The notes under the pieces were generated by a model. The model had not been told where the DNA came from and did not search any database. It was given only the letters and a program-made list of their open reading frames with translations. A stretch of 64,000 nucleotides of DNA from Vibrio profundi (lineage in GTDB: Bacteria; Pseudomonadota; Gammaproteobacteria; Enterobacterales; Vibrionaceae). The position numbers and the translations under genes were made by a program. The stretch is taken from contig NZ_RZIS01000002.1 of NCBI RefSeq assembly GCF_005281835.1, positions 248,001 through 312,000 of the forward strand, read 5' to 3'. Below, in pieces: positions 47,806 through 57,381 of this stretch (positions are counted from its first letter, which is position 1; every line of letters begins with the position of its first letter).

Positions 47806-48693
47806 CTAGAACAGCGCTTGTCTTAGTGCATCCACAATCGCATCGCTGACTACGGTTAAGCGCGCCGAATTGATGGTGGATAGTGGCGAGATGAGCGATA
47901 CAGGCACATCCTGATACTCCCAATCTGCTAACACCTGAACTAAGTCGCCAGAGGCGAGTTCTTTTTCACACAAGAAAGGCGGTAATGCGGACACGCCTGC
48001 CCCGGAAAGCGTGAGTTTATGAACGCTGGTTATCTGATTGGTTTCAACCACAAGTGGCGTTTTGACGACAACGGTGTCATCGCCTTTAGTCAGGTTCCAC
48101 GTCTGATAAGGCTTATTTGTGGTCAGCCCAATGCAGCGCACATTTTGTAAGTCGCTAGGGTGGTTGAGTTCTATCGAGTCGTAGTAAGCGTGAGACACAA
48201 CGGTAATCGGTTTGATGTACGCGATGTTTCGGACTCTCAAATTGCTTTCTTCTAGCGGACCAATGCGTATGGCGAAATCGTAGCCTTCACCGACTAAGTC
48301 GACCATTTGATTGGTGCTATTGATGATGAACTTTAAGTCGGGGTATTGGCAGCAAAGCGATTGGATGCAGGAAGAGAGCAAAAATAGCTCGAAGTCTTCT
48401 GGTACGGTGATTTTAATGGTACCGGAAATCAAATCGTCTTGACCGTGGAGTAACTTTTCGGCTTCCTCCATAGCTTGAATTGGGCCGATACACGCTTCGT
48501 AGAACGTTCGCCCAGCATCGGTTAAATGCTGCTTACGAGTGGAGCGGATCAATAGCTTTGTTCCCGTTGTTTGTTCGAGTTTAGTGAGCGCTTTACTGAC
48601 GGATGACTTGGGAACTTTGAGCGCTTCAGCGGCTTTAGTAAAGCTGCCAAATTTCACGATGTTGACGAAGTAGTAGATGAGCTGAGTGTCCAT
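47806..48693 (-). CDS. LysR-family transcriptional regulator
   Basis: A 295-residue LysR protein: winged helix (IVKFGSFTKAAEALKVPKSS, ALTKLEQTTGTKLLIRSTR) and effector-binding domain ending near the C terminus. It is divergently transcribed from the azoreductase at 48837, with about 140 bases between, the usual arrangement of a LysR regulator and its quinone- or azo-responsive target. Confidence 0.92.
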   Translation of the reverse strand: MDTQLIYYFVNIVKFGSFTKAAEALKVPKSSVSKALTKLEQTTGTKLLIRSTRKQHLTDAGRTFYEACIGPIQAMEEAEKLLHGQDDLISGTIKITVPEDFELFLLSSCIQSLCCQYPDLKFIINSTNQMVDLVGEGYDFAIRIGPLEESNLRVRNIAYIKPITVVSHAYYDSIELNHPSDLQNVRCIGLTTNKPYQTWNLTKGDDTVVVKTPLVVETNQITSVHKLTLSGAGVSALPPFLCEKELASGDLVQVLADWEYQDVPVSLISPLSTINSARLTVVSDAIVDALRQALF

Positions 48694-48836
48694 TGTTCAC
48701 CATTTGAAACAGTTAATTTCGAAAAGTGCGTATTATCAACAATGTAACTTTGCTTAATAATGAGAGCAAGAGTTAAGCATCGAATCATCGATCTTAACCA
48801 TAGTTTGTTCACCCAGTTCTCATGAAAGGAAAGCCC

Positions 48837-49469
48837 ATGACTACATCAAGCAAAAAAGTACTGATCATCAAATCGAGCCCAGGCGCTGAATACTCTGTTT
48901 CAAATGACATGGCTAACTACTTCATGGATCAGTTTGCAAACAAAGACGAGCAGTATGAGTTTGTGGTACGTGATTTGGCACAGACACCTGCGCCAATTTA
49001 CGATACCGAAATCTTTAATGCGTTCTACACACCAGCGGATCAGCTAACGGATGAGCAAGTGGCGGTGGTGAGCCCTTCATTGCAATACATTGAAGAGTTG
49101 CAGTCTGCAGATATCATCGTCGTTGCATCGCCAATGCATAACTTTGGTGTCACGACTTTACTGAAGTCTTATCTTGATCAGATTTGCCGTATTGGTTTGA
49201 CCTTCAAATATCATGAAACTGGCCCTGAAGGTTTACTCAAAGATAAGCAAGCGCTGATCATTGCGACAGCTGGTGGTGATTTCACTCAAGAGCCAGCAAA
49301 GCAAATGGACTTCCAAGTACCGTATTTAACTCATGTTTTGAACTTTGTTGGTATTGAAGATGTGTCGGTCGTGCCCGTTCATGGTATGGGTTTAGGTGAC
49401 GAGTACGCGAGCCAATCTAAACTGCAGGCACAAAGCGCACTGTCGCAACTGGCTTTGGAGAAGTTTTAA
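48837..49469 (+). CDS. azoR: FMN-dependent NADH azoreductase/quinone reductase
   Basis: A 210-residue flavodoxin-fold oxidoreductase of the AzoR (AcpD) family that reduces quinones and azo compounds with NADH. Visible blocks: IIKSSPGAEYSVS (FMN phosphate loop), ASPMHNFGVTTLLKSYLDQI and TFKYHETGPEGLL. The start at 48837 has AAAGGA six bases upstream; an ATG at 48822 lies before that site. Paired with the divergent LysR gene. Confidence 0.93.
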   Translation: MTTSSKKVLIIKSSPGAEYSVSNDMANYFMDQFANKDEQYEFVVRDLAQTPAPIYDTEIFNAFYTPADQLTDEQVAVVSPSLQYIEELQSADIIVVASPMHNFGVTTLLKSYLDQICRIGLTFKYHETGPEGLLKDKQALIIATAGGDFTQEPAKQMDFQVPYLTHVLNFVGIEDVSVVPVHGMGLGDEYASQSKLQAQSALSQLALEKF

Positions 49470-49498
49470 GCCTCCCACTCAGTTCTTTTCTAAAATCC

Positions 49499-49526
49499 AA
49501 TTAGCCACCTTAGGGTGGCTAATTGT
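49499..49526 (+). terminator. Terminator after azoR
   Basis: AATTAGCCACC / GGTGGCTAATT with a TTAG-type loop, then TGTTTT. Confidence 0.85.
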
Positions 49527-49557
49527 TTTACGGGCTTTTTACGTTTGGTTCGACATA

Positions 49558-50568
49558 CTATGAACTCTGCCTTGCTACCCCTACAGGCCTCTTGCCGTCA
49601 CATGCCCCTTTCTCTAATTGGTGAACAGGACTACTGCCTTTTAAACCCCAACGGTGATCTTCGCGGCTGAGCTTTCGATATTGGGTAGGAGTGACGCCCA
49701 AATAGGTTTGGAAGGTTTCATAAAATCGGCTGCTTGAGTTAAAACCTACGGTCAAAGAAATATCTAAAATGGTTCGCTCGGTATCGCTCAGTAAAGCGCG
49801 CGCGTGGTTAACTCGCATTGCAGTGATGTACTGTTTGATGGTGAGCTGCATGGTGCGTTGGAAAATGCCCATCGCATAGTTCGCGTTTAGCCCAACGTGT
49901 TCGGCAATTTGTTTCGCTGTAAGCGGAGTATCGTGGTGCGTCGCGATGTATTCCAACATTTGGCTTACGTAAAACTGTGAATGCTTAGATACTCCATTTT
50001 TCGACGACTTTTCCATTCGGTTAGTACAAAGCTGCTGCCAGCCATCCAGGCAGACTCGTTTTAGCATTAATCCTATTTCATCGGCTGCCAATTGTTGTCG
50101 GCTTTCTGAAGGGTGGCTCATTTCCTCGGTCCAACGTGCCAACTCAAATTCGCTGATCAGAGAGCATGAATTCGACTGTAGAACTGCGCCATGGGTGATC
50201 TGATTGACTAGCTCTCGGTTTAACGGCCAAGACATGAAATGATGAATCGGAATGTTGATGATCCCCATGTTGTGGCTCTTTCCCGGATCGGTAAGTCGAT
50301 GGGGCACCGATGCCCAAAACAAGCCAATCGCTCCATCTTTTACCACGATTGGATTGCCATTCACTATGTATTCGACATCGTCACCAAAAGGGATGTTCAC
50401 CTCAACTTGTCCATGCCAGTGGTAGCCGGGCATTTCATGAGGCGCTCTGAGCTCGATATCGATTTTTTCATACGACGAGTAGAGTGAGAGAGGGCTCACA
50501 CAGACACTTTCTGGAGAGTAATTTTCTTGCGTCACAACGGAGAGAGCATCTTGAGAATCTGTCGGCAT
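49558..50568 (-). CDS. melR: MelR: AraC-family activator of melibiose genes
   Basis: A 336-residue regulator that closely follows E. coli MelR: HWHGQVEVNIPFGDDVEY (HWHGQVEVNVPFDGDVEY), FWASVPHRLTDPG, LAADEIGLMLKR, and the helix-turn-helix VGLNANYAMGIFQRTMQLT. The C terminus carries about 30 extra residues (from EDHRWGLKG) not present in the E. coli protein as I recall it. It is divergent from melA, with an inverted repeat in the shared upstream region. It should activate melAB in the presence of melibiose. Confidence 0.95.
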   Translation of the reverse strand: MPTDSQDALSVVTQENYSPESVCVSPLSLYSSYEKIDIELRAPHEMPGYHWHGQVEVNIPFGDDVEYIVNGNPIVVKDGAIGLFWASVPHRLTDPGKSHNMGIINIPIHHFMSWPLNRELVNQITHGAVLQSNSCSLISEFELARWTEEMSHPSESRQQLAADEIGLMLKRVCLDGWQQLCTNRMEKSSKNGVSKHSQFYVSQMLEYIATHHDTPLTAKQIAEHVGLNANYAMGIFQRTMQLTIKQYITAMRVNHARALLSDTERTILDISLTVGFNSSSRFYETFQTYLGVTPTQYRKLSREDHRWGLKGSSPVHQLEKGACDGKRPVGVARQSS

Positions 50569-50752
50569 GGCGGTTCCTTGGGAAGTTGTGAGTTGACTCT
50601 TTCTATCAAATTTGTGGTTATGAAACTCAGATGTCAGTCATAGGACGAGCAAGTCAGTTGGCAGGATTGTCAGTAACGGAACTAACGCACTGTTTATGAT
50701 AACGGTGGCTTATGATTTGACCGCTATTTCCTCCTGAATTTGCAGATATGTA

Positions 50753-50804
50753 TCCTGTTTCCTCATATTTTTTATCGGTGGATTTTAAATGTGAGGAAAC
50801 AGGA
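50753..50804. promoter_or_regulatory. Perfect inverted repeat in the melR-melA control region
   Basis: TCCTGTTTCCTCA (50753-50765) and TGAGGAAACAGGA (50792-50804) are exact reverse complements 26 bases apart. In the only promoter region shared by melR and melA they are the best candidates for paired MelR half-sites. The rest of the 50569-50897 gap shows no gene. Confidence 0.6.
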
Positions 50805-50897
50805 CAGTGCTGTGATTTAGCGAGACGCTAACAGGAATGACGTGGGTGTAACTTGTATCTATCGAAATGAGTTTGATTGATAGAAAAGGATTCACTA

Positions 50898-52250
50898 ATG
50901 AAATGCCCAAAAATTACCTTTATCGGTGCTGGTTCGACGATTTTTGTCAAAAATATTCTTGGCGATGTATTTCATAAATCGGCATTGAAAGACGCACACG
51001 TTGCACTTATGGATATCGATGAGCAGCGTTTAGAAGAGTCACATTTAGTGGTCAGCAAGTTGATGGAATCGGCGGGAGCTACAGGCTCAATCAGCTGCCA
51101 CTTAAACCAAAAAGAAGCGCTGCAAGATGCTGACTTTGTGGTGATCGCTTTCCAAATTGGCGGCTATGAGCCATGTACTGTGACCGATTTTGAAGTGTGT
51201 AAACGCCACGGATTGGAGCAGACCATTGCCGATACATTAGGGCCTGGTGGGATCATGCGTTCACTCCGAACTATCCCTCACTTATGGCACGTGTGTGAAG
51301 ACATGACTCAGGTCTGCCCGAACGCCACCATGCTTAATTATGTTAACCCTATGGCGATGAATACGTGGGCAATGTACGAAAAGTACCCGCAGATCAAGCA
51401 GGTAGGTTTGTGTCACTCTGTTCAAGGTACGGCGGAAGAGCTCGCTCATGATCTAGACCTAGATTACCAAGACTTGCGCTACACCTGTGCTGGCATTAAT
51501 CATATGGCGTATTACCTTACGCTCGAAAAGAAAAATGAGCAGGGGGAGTATGTCGATATTTACCCAGATCTACTCGACGCTTTTGAGAGCGGGAAAGCTC
51601 CCAAACCAGGGCAACACCACGCGGGACGTTGTACCAACTTAGTTCGCTATGAAATGTTCAAAAAGCTCGGTTACTTCGTGACGGAATCGTCGGAACATTT
51701 TTCTGAATACACCCCTTATTTTATCAAGCCGAATCGCCCAGATTTAATAGAACGCTATAAAGTGCCATTGGATGAATATCCTAAGCGCTGCGTCGAGCAA
51801 ATTGCCGATTGGAAAAAAGACCTACAAGCCTTTAAAGATGCTGACCAAATTAGTGTGAAAGAGTCTCATGAGTACGCCAGTACCATTATGAACTCGATTT
51901 GGACGGGCACACCGAGTGTTATTTACGGCAATGTTAAGAACGAAGCTTTAATTGATAACTTGCCTCATGGCTGTTGTGTCGAGGTGGCGTGCCTGGTGGA
52001 TGCAAATGGTGTGCAACCGATTAAAGCGGGCAGACTACCGAGCCATTTGGCGGCGCTAATGCAAACCAATATCAATGTTCAAACCCTGCTGACTGAAGCG
52101 ATTTTGACGGAGAACCGAGAGCGAATTTATCACGCTGCGATGCTTGACCCTTATACTGCGGCTGTGCTCGGGATTGAAGAAATCTATGCATTAGTGGATG
52201 ACCTTATTGACGCGCACCAAGGCTGGTTGCCGGAATGGGTCGGCAAATAA
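50898..52250 (+). CDS. melA: Alpha-galactosidase, glycoside hydrolase family 4
   Basis: A 450-residue cytoplasmic enzyme that hydrolyses melibiose to galactose and glucose, needing NAD and a divalent metal (Mn). The dinucleotide fold starts KITFIGAGSTIF. The metal-binding cysteine and histidine are in GLCHSVQGTAEEL, and the GINHMAYYL block matches E. coli MelA. E. coli MelA is 451 residues. The ATG at 50898 has AAAGGA six bases upstream; the frame extends to 50877 without a site. First gene of melA-melB and the secreted enzyme gene. Confidence 0.96.
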   Translation: MKCPKITFIGAGSTIFVKNILGDVFHKSALKDAHVALMDIDEQRLEESHLVVSKLMESAGATGSISCHLNQKEALQDADFVVIAFQIGGYEPCTVTDFEVCKRHGLEQTIADTLGPGGIMRSLRTIPHLWHVCEDMTQVCPNATMLNYVNPMAMNTWAMYEKYPQIKQVGLCHSVQGTAEELAHDLDLDYQDLRYTCAGINHMAYYLTLEKKNEQGEYVDIYPDLLDAFESGKAPKPGQHHAGRCTNLVRYEMFKKLGYFVTESSEHFSEYTPYFIKPNRPDLIERYKVPLDEYPKRCVEQIADWKKDLQAFKDADQISVKESHEYASTIMNSIWTGTPSVIYGNVKNEALIDNLPHGCCVEVACLVDANGVQPIKAGRLPSHLAALMQTNINVQTLLTEAILTENRERIYHAAMLDPYTAAVLGIEEIYALVDDLIDAHQGWLPEWVGK

Positions 52251-52307
52251 ACCTATAAAAATAAAGACAAAAATGAAGACACATTAACGTGAAATAAATT
52301 GGATGAC

Positions 52308-52325
52308 GCCTCCTTAATAGGAGGC
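52308..52325 (+). other. Stem-loop before melB
   Basis: GCCTCCT / AGGAGGC with a TAAT loop in the melA-melB gap, just before the AAGGAG site of melB. It could adjust relative melB expression or stability; it lacks a T run. Confidence 0.6.
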
Positions 52326-52338
52326 GCAAGGAGCAACT

Positions 52339-53763
52339 ATGAGCATTACGATGAATACCAAGCTAAGTTACGGCTTTGGCGCTTTCGGGAAGGATTTCGC
52401 GATCACGATCGTTTACATGTATTTGATGTATTACTACACCGATGTGGTCGGGATTTCGGCTGGGGTCGTGGGAACGATATTTTTGGTCGCGCGAATTTGG
52501 GATGCCGTTAACGACCCGATAATGGGCTGGGTCGTTAACAATACCCGCACGCGCTGGGGCAAGTTCAAGCCTTGGATGCTCATAGGAACGATCGCCAATT
52601 CCGTGGTGCTGTTTATGTTATTTAGCGCGCACTACATTGATGGGCCTTGGTTAATAGCATACGCAGCAGTGACTTATATTTTGTGGGGCATGACATACAC
52701 CTTAATGGATATACCTTTTTGGTCACTGGTCCCAACCTTAACCCTAGATAAACGTGAACGTGAAGAGTTAGTCCCTTATCCAAGATTTTTTGCCAGCTTA
52801 GCTTGGTTAGTCACAGCCGCTATCGCCATGCCTTTTGTGAATTACGTTGGCGGTGAAGACAAAGGCTACGGCTTTCAGGTGTTCACCTTATTACTCATCG
52901 TTTGTTTCATAGTTTCTACCTTCATCACCTTACGTAACGTTAAAGAGCGTTATTCCACCGATAAACTCGATACTTCAGTGGCCGAAGAGAAAATTACTCT
53001 GAAGAAAATGCTGTCGCTTATCTATAAAAATGACCAATTATCTGCCGTGTTGTGTATGGCGCTAGCGTACAACTTAGCGACCAATATCATTACCGCCTTT
53101 GCTGTTTATTACTTTACTTATGTGGTTGGTAACGAAGAACTCTTCCCTTACTACATGGCGTATGCAGGCGTTGCTAACTTAATCACTTTGGTTCTCTTCC
53201 CTAAGCTGTCTCAACTCTTTTCCCGCCGTGTGCTGTGGGCTTGTGCATCTAGCTTCCCAATCCTTGGCAGTGCGGTTCTGATTTATGTCGGAATGTACGA
53301 CAAGCAAAGCATTTTACTTATCTCTACTGCGGGCGTGTTCCTACAGATCGGTACGGCGCTGTTTTGGGTACTCAACGTTATCATGGTGGCTGATACGGTG
53401 GATTATGGAGAGTACAAATTAGGCGTTCGTTGTGAAAGTGTGGCGTATTCAGTGCAGACCTTGGTGGTTAAAGCTGGTTCAGCTTTTGCGGCTTTCTTTA
53501 TTGGCATCACACTGACCGCAGTCAACTATGTACCGAATATTGAGCAAAGTGCTGAAACGATATTTGGTATGCAATGCATCATGATTGGGTTACCGAGCTT
53601 CTTCTTTGCTATCGCCTTGTTCATGTACTTCCGCTACTACAAGCTCAATGGTGCCTTCCACCAAAACATTCAGGATCACCTCACTGAAAAGTACGACCAT
53701 ATTACGAATGGCAGCAGCGATAATGAAGCTGCAGGAGCAAGTAAGCCAGTTCAGGCGCTCTAA
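52339..53763 (+). CDS. melB: Melibiose/cation symporter
   Basis: A 474-residue GPH-family transporter with 12 helices, imported sugar being melibiose with sodium, lithium or protons. The N terminus is nearly that of E. coli MelB ([14 protein letters not shown]). Asp19, Asp55 and Asp59 (RIWDAVNDP), essential for sugar and cation binding in E. coli, are at the same positions. TRWGKFKPW follows. AAGGAG lies upstream of the start. Continues the melA operon. Confidence 0.95.
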   Translation: MSITMNTKLSYGFGAFGKDFAITIVYMYLMYYYTDVVGISAGVVGTIFLVARIWDAVNDPIMGWVVNNTRTRWGKFKPWMLIGTIANSVVLFMLFSAHYIDGPWLIAYAAVTYILWGMTYTLMDIPFWSLVPTLTLDKREREELVPYPRFFASLAWLVTAAIAMPFVNYVGGEDKGYGFQVFTLLLIVCFIVSTFITLRNVKERYSTDKLDTSVAEEKITLKKMLSLIYKNDQLSAVLCMALAYNLATNIITAFAVYYFTYVVGNEELFPYYMAYAGVANLITLVLFPKLSQLFSRRVLWACASSFPILGSAVLIYVGMYDKQSILLISTAGVFLQIGTALFWVLNVIMVADTVDYGEYKLGVRCESVAYSVQTLVVKAGSAFAAFFIGITLTAVNYVPNIEQSAETIFGMQCIMIGLPSFFFAIALFMYFRYYKLNGAFHQNIQDHLTEKYDHITNGSSDNEAAGASKPVQAL

Positions 53764-53866
53764 TTTACTAGCTGATATAACGCGAGCTGATGCTTAAAGG
53801 GCTCGCTAATTTCTGTAAGCCGCCAAAGAGCGGATTGATTCCCACTTAATTCAATAAGAGACTCTG

Positions 53867-56080
53867 ATGAAACTGACTTTACTCGCACCAGCTGTTGCGT
53901 GCGCGTTCGCATTCTCTGGAAGCGTCGCAGCACAACAAGAAACCCTCAATTTGATCACTAACCCTAGCTTTGAAGACAAAGGCTTAGGTTGGAGCTACTG
54001 GTTTGCCAACATTAAAGATGACAAAGCCTACCAAGGTGACTATCGCGGCAGAATTGCTCAAGGAACTAATCACACCATTAGCCAAACCGTATTGATTGAC
54101 GAAACGGGGTACTATGATTTTTCTGTTTATGCCATGAGCCCAAATAGCGACGCAACGATGGCAATTGCTAACCTAGTCGGAGATGTACAAACCAGTGGCT
54201 CGGTTAAAAAGAGTAACAAGTACAAGCGTAATCAGATAAAGCACGTCCCGCTCGAAAAAGGCGAATACATACAAGTAATCTTTACTGGCTCAAGCGCTGG
54301 TGGAGTGAGCGTTGATAACGTTGAGCTCGTTAAAAGTAATAAGAATAAGCCGTTGAGCTTTAACCAAGTGTTGATGCTCGAGGTCGCGAATCAGTCTGGT
54401 GTCACGGCAGTGAACAAATCGACGCGCACGCTCGAATTTCATGTTCCGTATGGCACAGATTTAAGTCGTTTAGTGATTGAAAACTTGGCTGTGTCACCAG
54501 GCTCGCAACCTTCTTTTTCGGTTGGTGACATCGTTGATTTCTCACAGCCTGTGACGCTTACTTTAGTGGACGAGCAAGGAAGCACCGAAAGTTGGACGGC
54601 GACTGCAATCGAGAAAACTAAGCAAGTATCGGTGCAATCAGATAATCATAAGCTGCAAGAGTCGTTTCAGTGGGCAATCGACAAAACACGTCAGTTTGTG
54701 ATGACCGGTCAACATGACTTGGTGAATCGCGACGAAAACAATAATGATGGAACTGGCACAGCAGACTACATTCCTTCTTATTGGGCTGGGTACTTTGACC
54801 GCACCGCTTTCTATTCTCGTGATTTCCTTCACCAAGCAGTGGGCGCTAAGTTGGCGGGGTTAGACAAAGAAAACTTCTCTATGTTTAAGACGTTTGCCAA
54901 GCACTCAACCGAATCAAGAAAATGGTACACCTTATGGGCGATCAATTTTGATGGCACTCCGCATACGATAGATTATGAAGACGATGATTGGTTTGTTCGA
55001 GAAGTCCCAGCTCAGTTCGAATTTTTAGAGAAAGCGTGGGAGCAATATCAGTGGACGGGCGACAAGCGATACATTGAAGATGCAGACTTATGGCAGTTTT
55101 ACACTAAGGTGCTGACAGACTATATCGCCCTACATGACGACCAAGATCCGAATGGTATTGCAGAAGGTTATGGTGGAATTTTCGAAGGCTCTGCCACTTA
55201 TAATGAGCGTGGTGAGTTTCCTATTGAAGCGGGAGACGGCATTGGCTCTCAATACCAAGCGACGGTTGCCTATTCTGCAATGTTAGAGGCTAGAGGTGAA
55301 TACAGCGATGCGGCGGCATGGCGCGAGAAAGCTCAGCAACTAAAAGATTACTTTAACGATGAGTGGAGCATTGCTGATTCAGCCAAACCGCTTGATAACT
55401 ATGTCAATATTGTGCAGAAAGATGGCTTGCGATTAAACGACTTCGGTAAAGAAAACAGTTGGTTCATGCCAATGAAGTTGATCACCGAACCGGGAGAGAG
55501 AAATGATCGCTATTTGGATTTTATCGCTGAAAACTTAGGTGATGGAATCGGCTCGACACCGGAAGCACCGCATAACATTGAAGCGTACACTTACATTCCT
55601 GAAACCTACTTCCCGTACAATCGTAATGAAGAAGCGTGGAAATGGATGCAGTACATCATGGACACCAAAGATCAGCCACACGAACGTCCGACGCAAGGCA
55701 CCAATGGTGATTATCCAGAGTTATCGTTTACCTTTATTGCAAACACGATTGAGGGCTTGATGGGTATTAAACCCGATGCGGCCAATAATCGAGTGACGAC
55801 GGCTTCTCATTTGACGAGTGACATTGGTTGGCTAGAAGTCGACTATCTGCCGATGGGTGAACATGAGTTGGTGGTGCGTCATGATGGACTGGATAAATCG
55901 ACACTGACCAATAAATCGGTACAGTCGTTGGAATGGGAAGCATGGTTCTACGGTGATTTTGCAACCTTGAACGTAGACGGCAATACGGTGACGAGTCGCC
56001 AGAAAACCGTGAATGGTCAATTGGTTAGCTACGTGGTGGTTGATGTGTTTGAAAATGAAACTAAAGTCGTGAGCCGATAA
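53867..56080 (+). CDS. Secreted multidomain glycosidase-like protein in the melibiose operon
   Basis: A 737-residue exported protein with a signal peptide (cleavage near residue 22, SGSVAA). The N-terminal beta-sandwich (about 25-155; LITNPSFEDKGLGWSYWF, GVSVDNVELVK) resembles carbohydrate-binding modules. A second beta-domain covers about 160-250. Then comes an all-helical region (about 260-650) with the look of an (alpha/alpha)6 glycosidase: YWAGYFDRTAFYSRDFLHQ, DPNGIAEGYGG, EAGDGIGSQYQATVAYSAM, ETYFPYNRNEEAW. I cannot assign a glycoside hydrolase family. It follows melB by about 100 bases with no terminator, so it probably releases galactosides for MelB and MelA. Confidence 0.75.
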   Translation: MKLTLLAPAVACAFAFSGSVAAQQETLNLITNPSFEDKGLGWSYWFANIKDDKAYQGDYRGRIAQGTNHTISQTVLIDETGYYDFSVYAMSPNSDATMAIANLVGDVQTSGSVKKSNKYKRNQIKHVPLEKGEYIQVIFTGSSAGGVSVDNVELVKSNKNKPLSFNQVLMLEVANQSGVTAVNKSTRTLEFHVPYGTDLSRLVIENLAVSPGSQPSFSVGDIVDFSQPVTLTLVDEQGSTESWTATAIEKTKQVSVQSDNHKLQESFQWAIDKTRQFVMTGQHDLVNRDENNNDGTGTADYIPSYWAGYFDRTAFYSRDFLHQAVGAKLAGLDKENFSMFKTFAKHSTESRKWYTLWAINFDGTPHTIDYEDDDWFVREVPAQFEFLEKAWEQYQWTGDKRYIEDADLWQFYTKVLTDYIALHDDQDPNGIAEGYGGIFEGSATYNERGEFPIEAGDGIGSQYQATVAYSAMLEARGEYSDAAAWREKAQQLKDYFNDEWSIADSAKPLDNYVNIVQKDGLRLNDFGKENSWFMPMKLITEPGERNDRYLDFIAENLGDGIGSTPEAPHNIEAYTYIPETYFPYNRNEEAWKWMQYIMDTKDQPHERPTQGTNGDYPELSFTFIANTIEGLMGIKPDAANNRVTTASHLTSDIGWLEVDYLPMGEHELVVRHDGLDKSTLTNKSVQSLEWEAWFYGDFATLNVDGNTVTSRQKTVNGQLVSYVVVDVFENETKVVSR

Positions 56081-56151
56081 CAGAGGTAAGTGGCGATTGC
56101 GTACACCTCCTCAGCCTCTTTGTTTTGTATGACTCACTCAATATTCAAATT

Positions 56152-56176
56152 AGAGCCACCGCTATGGTGGCTCTTT
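56152..56176 (+). terminator. Terminator of the melibiose operon
   Basis: AGAGCCACC / GGTGGCTCT stem with a GCTAT loop followed by TTTT, 70 bases after the last gene. Confidence 0.88.
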
Positions 56177-56274
56177 TGTTAGCACTTAAAGCGGTTTTGT
56201 GCAGACAGTCTCTCAACTTATTTAAGAGGTTATCTCTCGTAAGCTGACTTAGTACGATTTGGTCACACTGCCGG

Positions 56275-56700
56275 TTACACGGAACTGCTTGGGTAAGCTT
56301 TACCCTGCTGTTGCGAGTTGGCTGCGGTTGATGCATGTCGATGTAGCCAAATCCACCGGTCGGTTTTCTTTAAGGTGACACTCCAGCGCAGTGGAACGAG
56401 TAGCGGTTGGTTGTCGCATATCAAATGGATATTGAGCGTGAGTGCGACAAGCGCTAAATCGTCGGCCATCACCACATCCATCCATTTCCACTCAAATTTC
56501 GTTGCCGTAGCTTCTGAAAAGTTACGTAGGAAAAGCGCCCTCACAGCACTTTGACCAGAGCACAATTCGTCTTCGCCTGTGCCAATCACCGAAATATGCC
56601 CTTGGGAATCAAACACGTGCATTAACGCATCGATATCTTTATCGCAGTAGGCGCGCGCGTAATCTTCTAATGTTTCGATGATACGTTCTTTTTCCGACAT
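56275..56700 (-). CDS. SnoaL-like/DUF4440 protein
   Basis: A 141-residue cone-fold protein of the NTF2/SnoaL-like group: ETLEDYARAYCDKDIDALMH, DSQGHISVIGTGEDELCSG, KWMDVVMADDLALVALTL, RWSVTLKKTDRWIW. Members are small enzymes or ligand-binding proteins, and no activity is inferred. The last 20 residues (SQQQGKAYPSSSV tail) extend past the domain. AAGGAG lies upstream on the minus strand. Confidence 0.82.
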   Translation of the reverse strand: MSEKERIIETLEDYARAYCDKDIDALMHVFDSQGHISVIGTGEDELCSGQSAVRALFLRNFSEATATKFEWKWMDVVMADDLALVALTLNIHLICDNQPLLVPLRWSVTLKKTDRWIWLHRHASTAANSQQQGKAYPSSSV

Positions 56701-56753
56701 ACAGACTCCTTGGTTAACAGAAGTGTAGTTGGCTGAGCGGTTATTGCCGGAGT

Positions 56754-56879
56754 TTAGATATCTGCAGGGAAAGGTGGTGAGTTGCGCTCATAGGCTATGG
56801 CGTTAGTCTCAATTTCAATGAACGATTCAGAATCGATGAAGCGGCTGATTTCAATCATGGTAGAGAGTCGAAATATGTA
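56754..56879 (-). pseudogene. RidA/YjgF-family gene remnant (3' end only)
   Basis: A 41-codon open stretch ending in TAA at 56754 and bounded upstream by an in-frame TGA at 56880. It encodes STMIEISRFIDSESFIEIET followed by NAIAYE. This matches the conserved C-terminal region of RidA-family proteins (a serine/threonine-initiated strand, then L/I-V/I-EIE-xxA). Nothing upstream continues the family, so only the tail survives. Confidence 0.6.
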
Positions 56880-57003
56880 TCAAAAATACTGCTCGCTACC
56901 CGCTGTTTTGCATTCGTTCATCTCTCATTTGGCACAGGAATGAATGAGATTCACTGTCGAGCATAGACGTTGAAAGGGGTAGGACGATAAGAGGCTAAAT
57001 ACA

Positions 57004-57030
57004 AAAAGGTAGCGAGAACGCTACCTTTAG
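57004..57030 (-). terminator. Terminator of the 50-residue gene
   Basis: On the minus strand, AAAGGTAGCG / CGCTACCTTT followed by TTG. It lies 20 bases after the small gene at 57050-57202. Confidence 0.82.
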
Positions 57031-57049
57031 TGAACTGAATTTGCCTGAA

Positions 57050-57202
57050 CTAGGCTTTTTGTAAGTCTTGAGCTGGGTAAGTCAGCGTGATGTCACCGGC
57101 TTTGACGTGGACATAATAACCACCGCCACTGATGCCAGTAACCACCATCTGACCTAGATCTACACCTTTTGTTGCGACAACGCGATCGTCAATTGCAAAC
57201 AT
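57050..57202 (-). CDS. 50-residue small protein, SH3/KOW-like pattern
   Basis: ATG at 57202 with AAGGTG six bases upstream, TAG at 57050. The product begins MFAIDDRVVATKGVDLGQMV and continues with GISGGGYYVHVKAGDITLTY. The strand-turn pattern (DRVVATKG, then a GGGYYVHV strand and hydrophobic ends) suggests a small beta-barrel like KOW or Tudor folds. It has its own terminator and a good ribosome-binding site, so a real gene is likely. Function unknown. Confidence 0.75.
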   Translation of the reverse strand: MFAIDDRVVATKGVDLGQMVVTGISGGGYYVHVKAGDITLTYPAQDLQKA

Positions 57203-57381
57203 TTAAACACCTTGGATAAAACAATGGAAAGGACAAGCTTTTCTGCAGCGGGGATTTAATCAGATAGCCTGAATTTCAACTAATCAGGTTTTTAATCGTC
57301 TAGATAGAAATGGGTGATGGGAATTGAACAAGCGCAATAGCACTCGTCAATTTGATTGTGCAGGGGCACTAGATGAACGGG

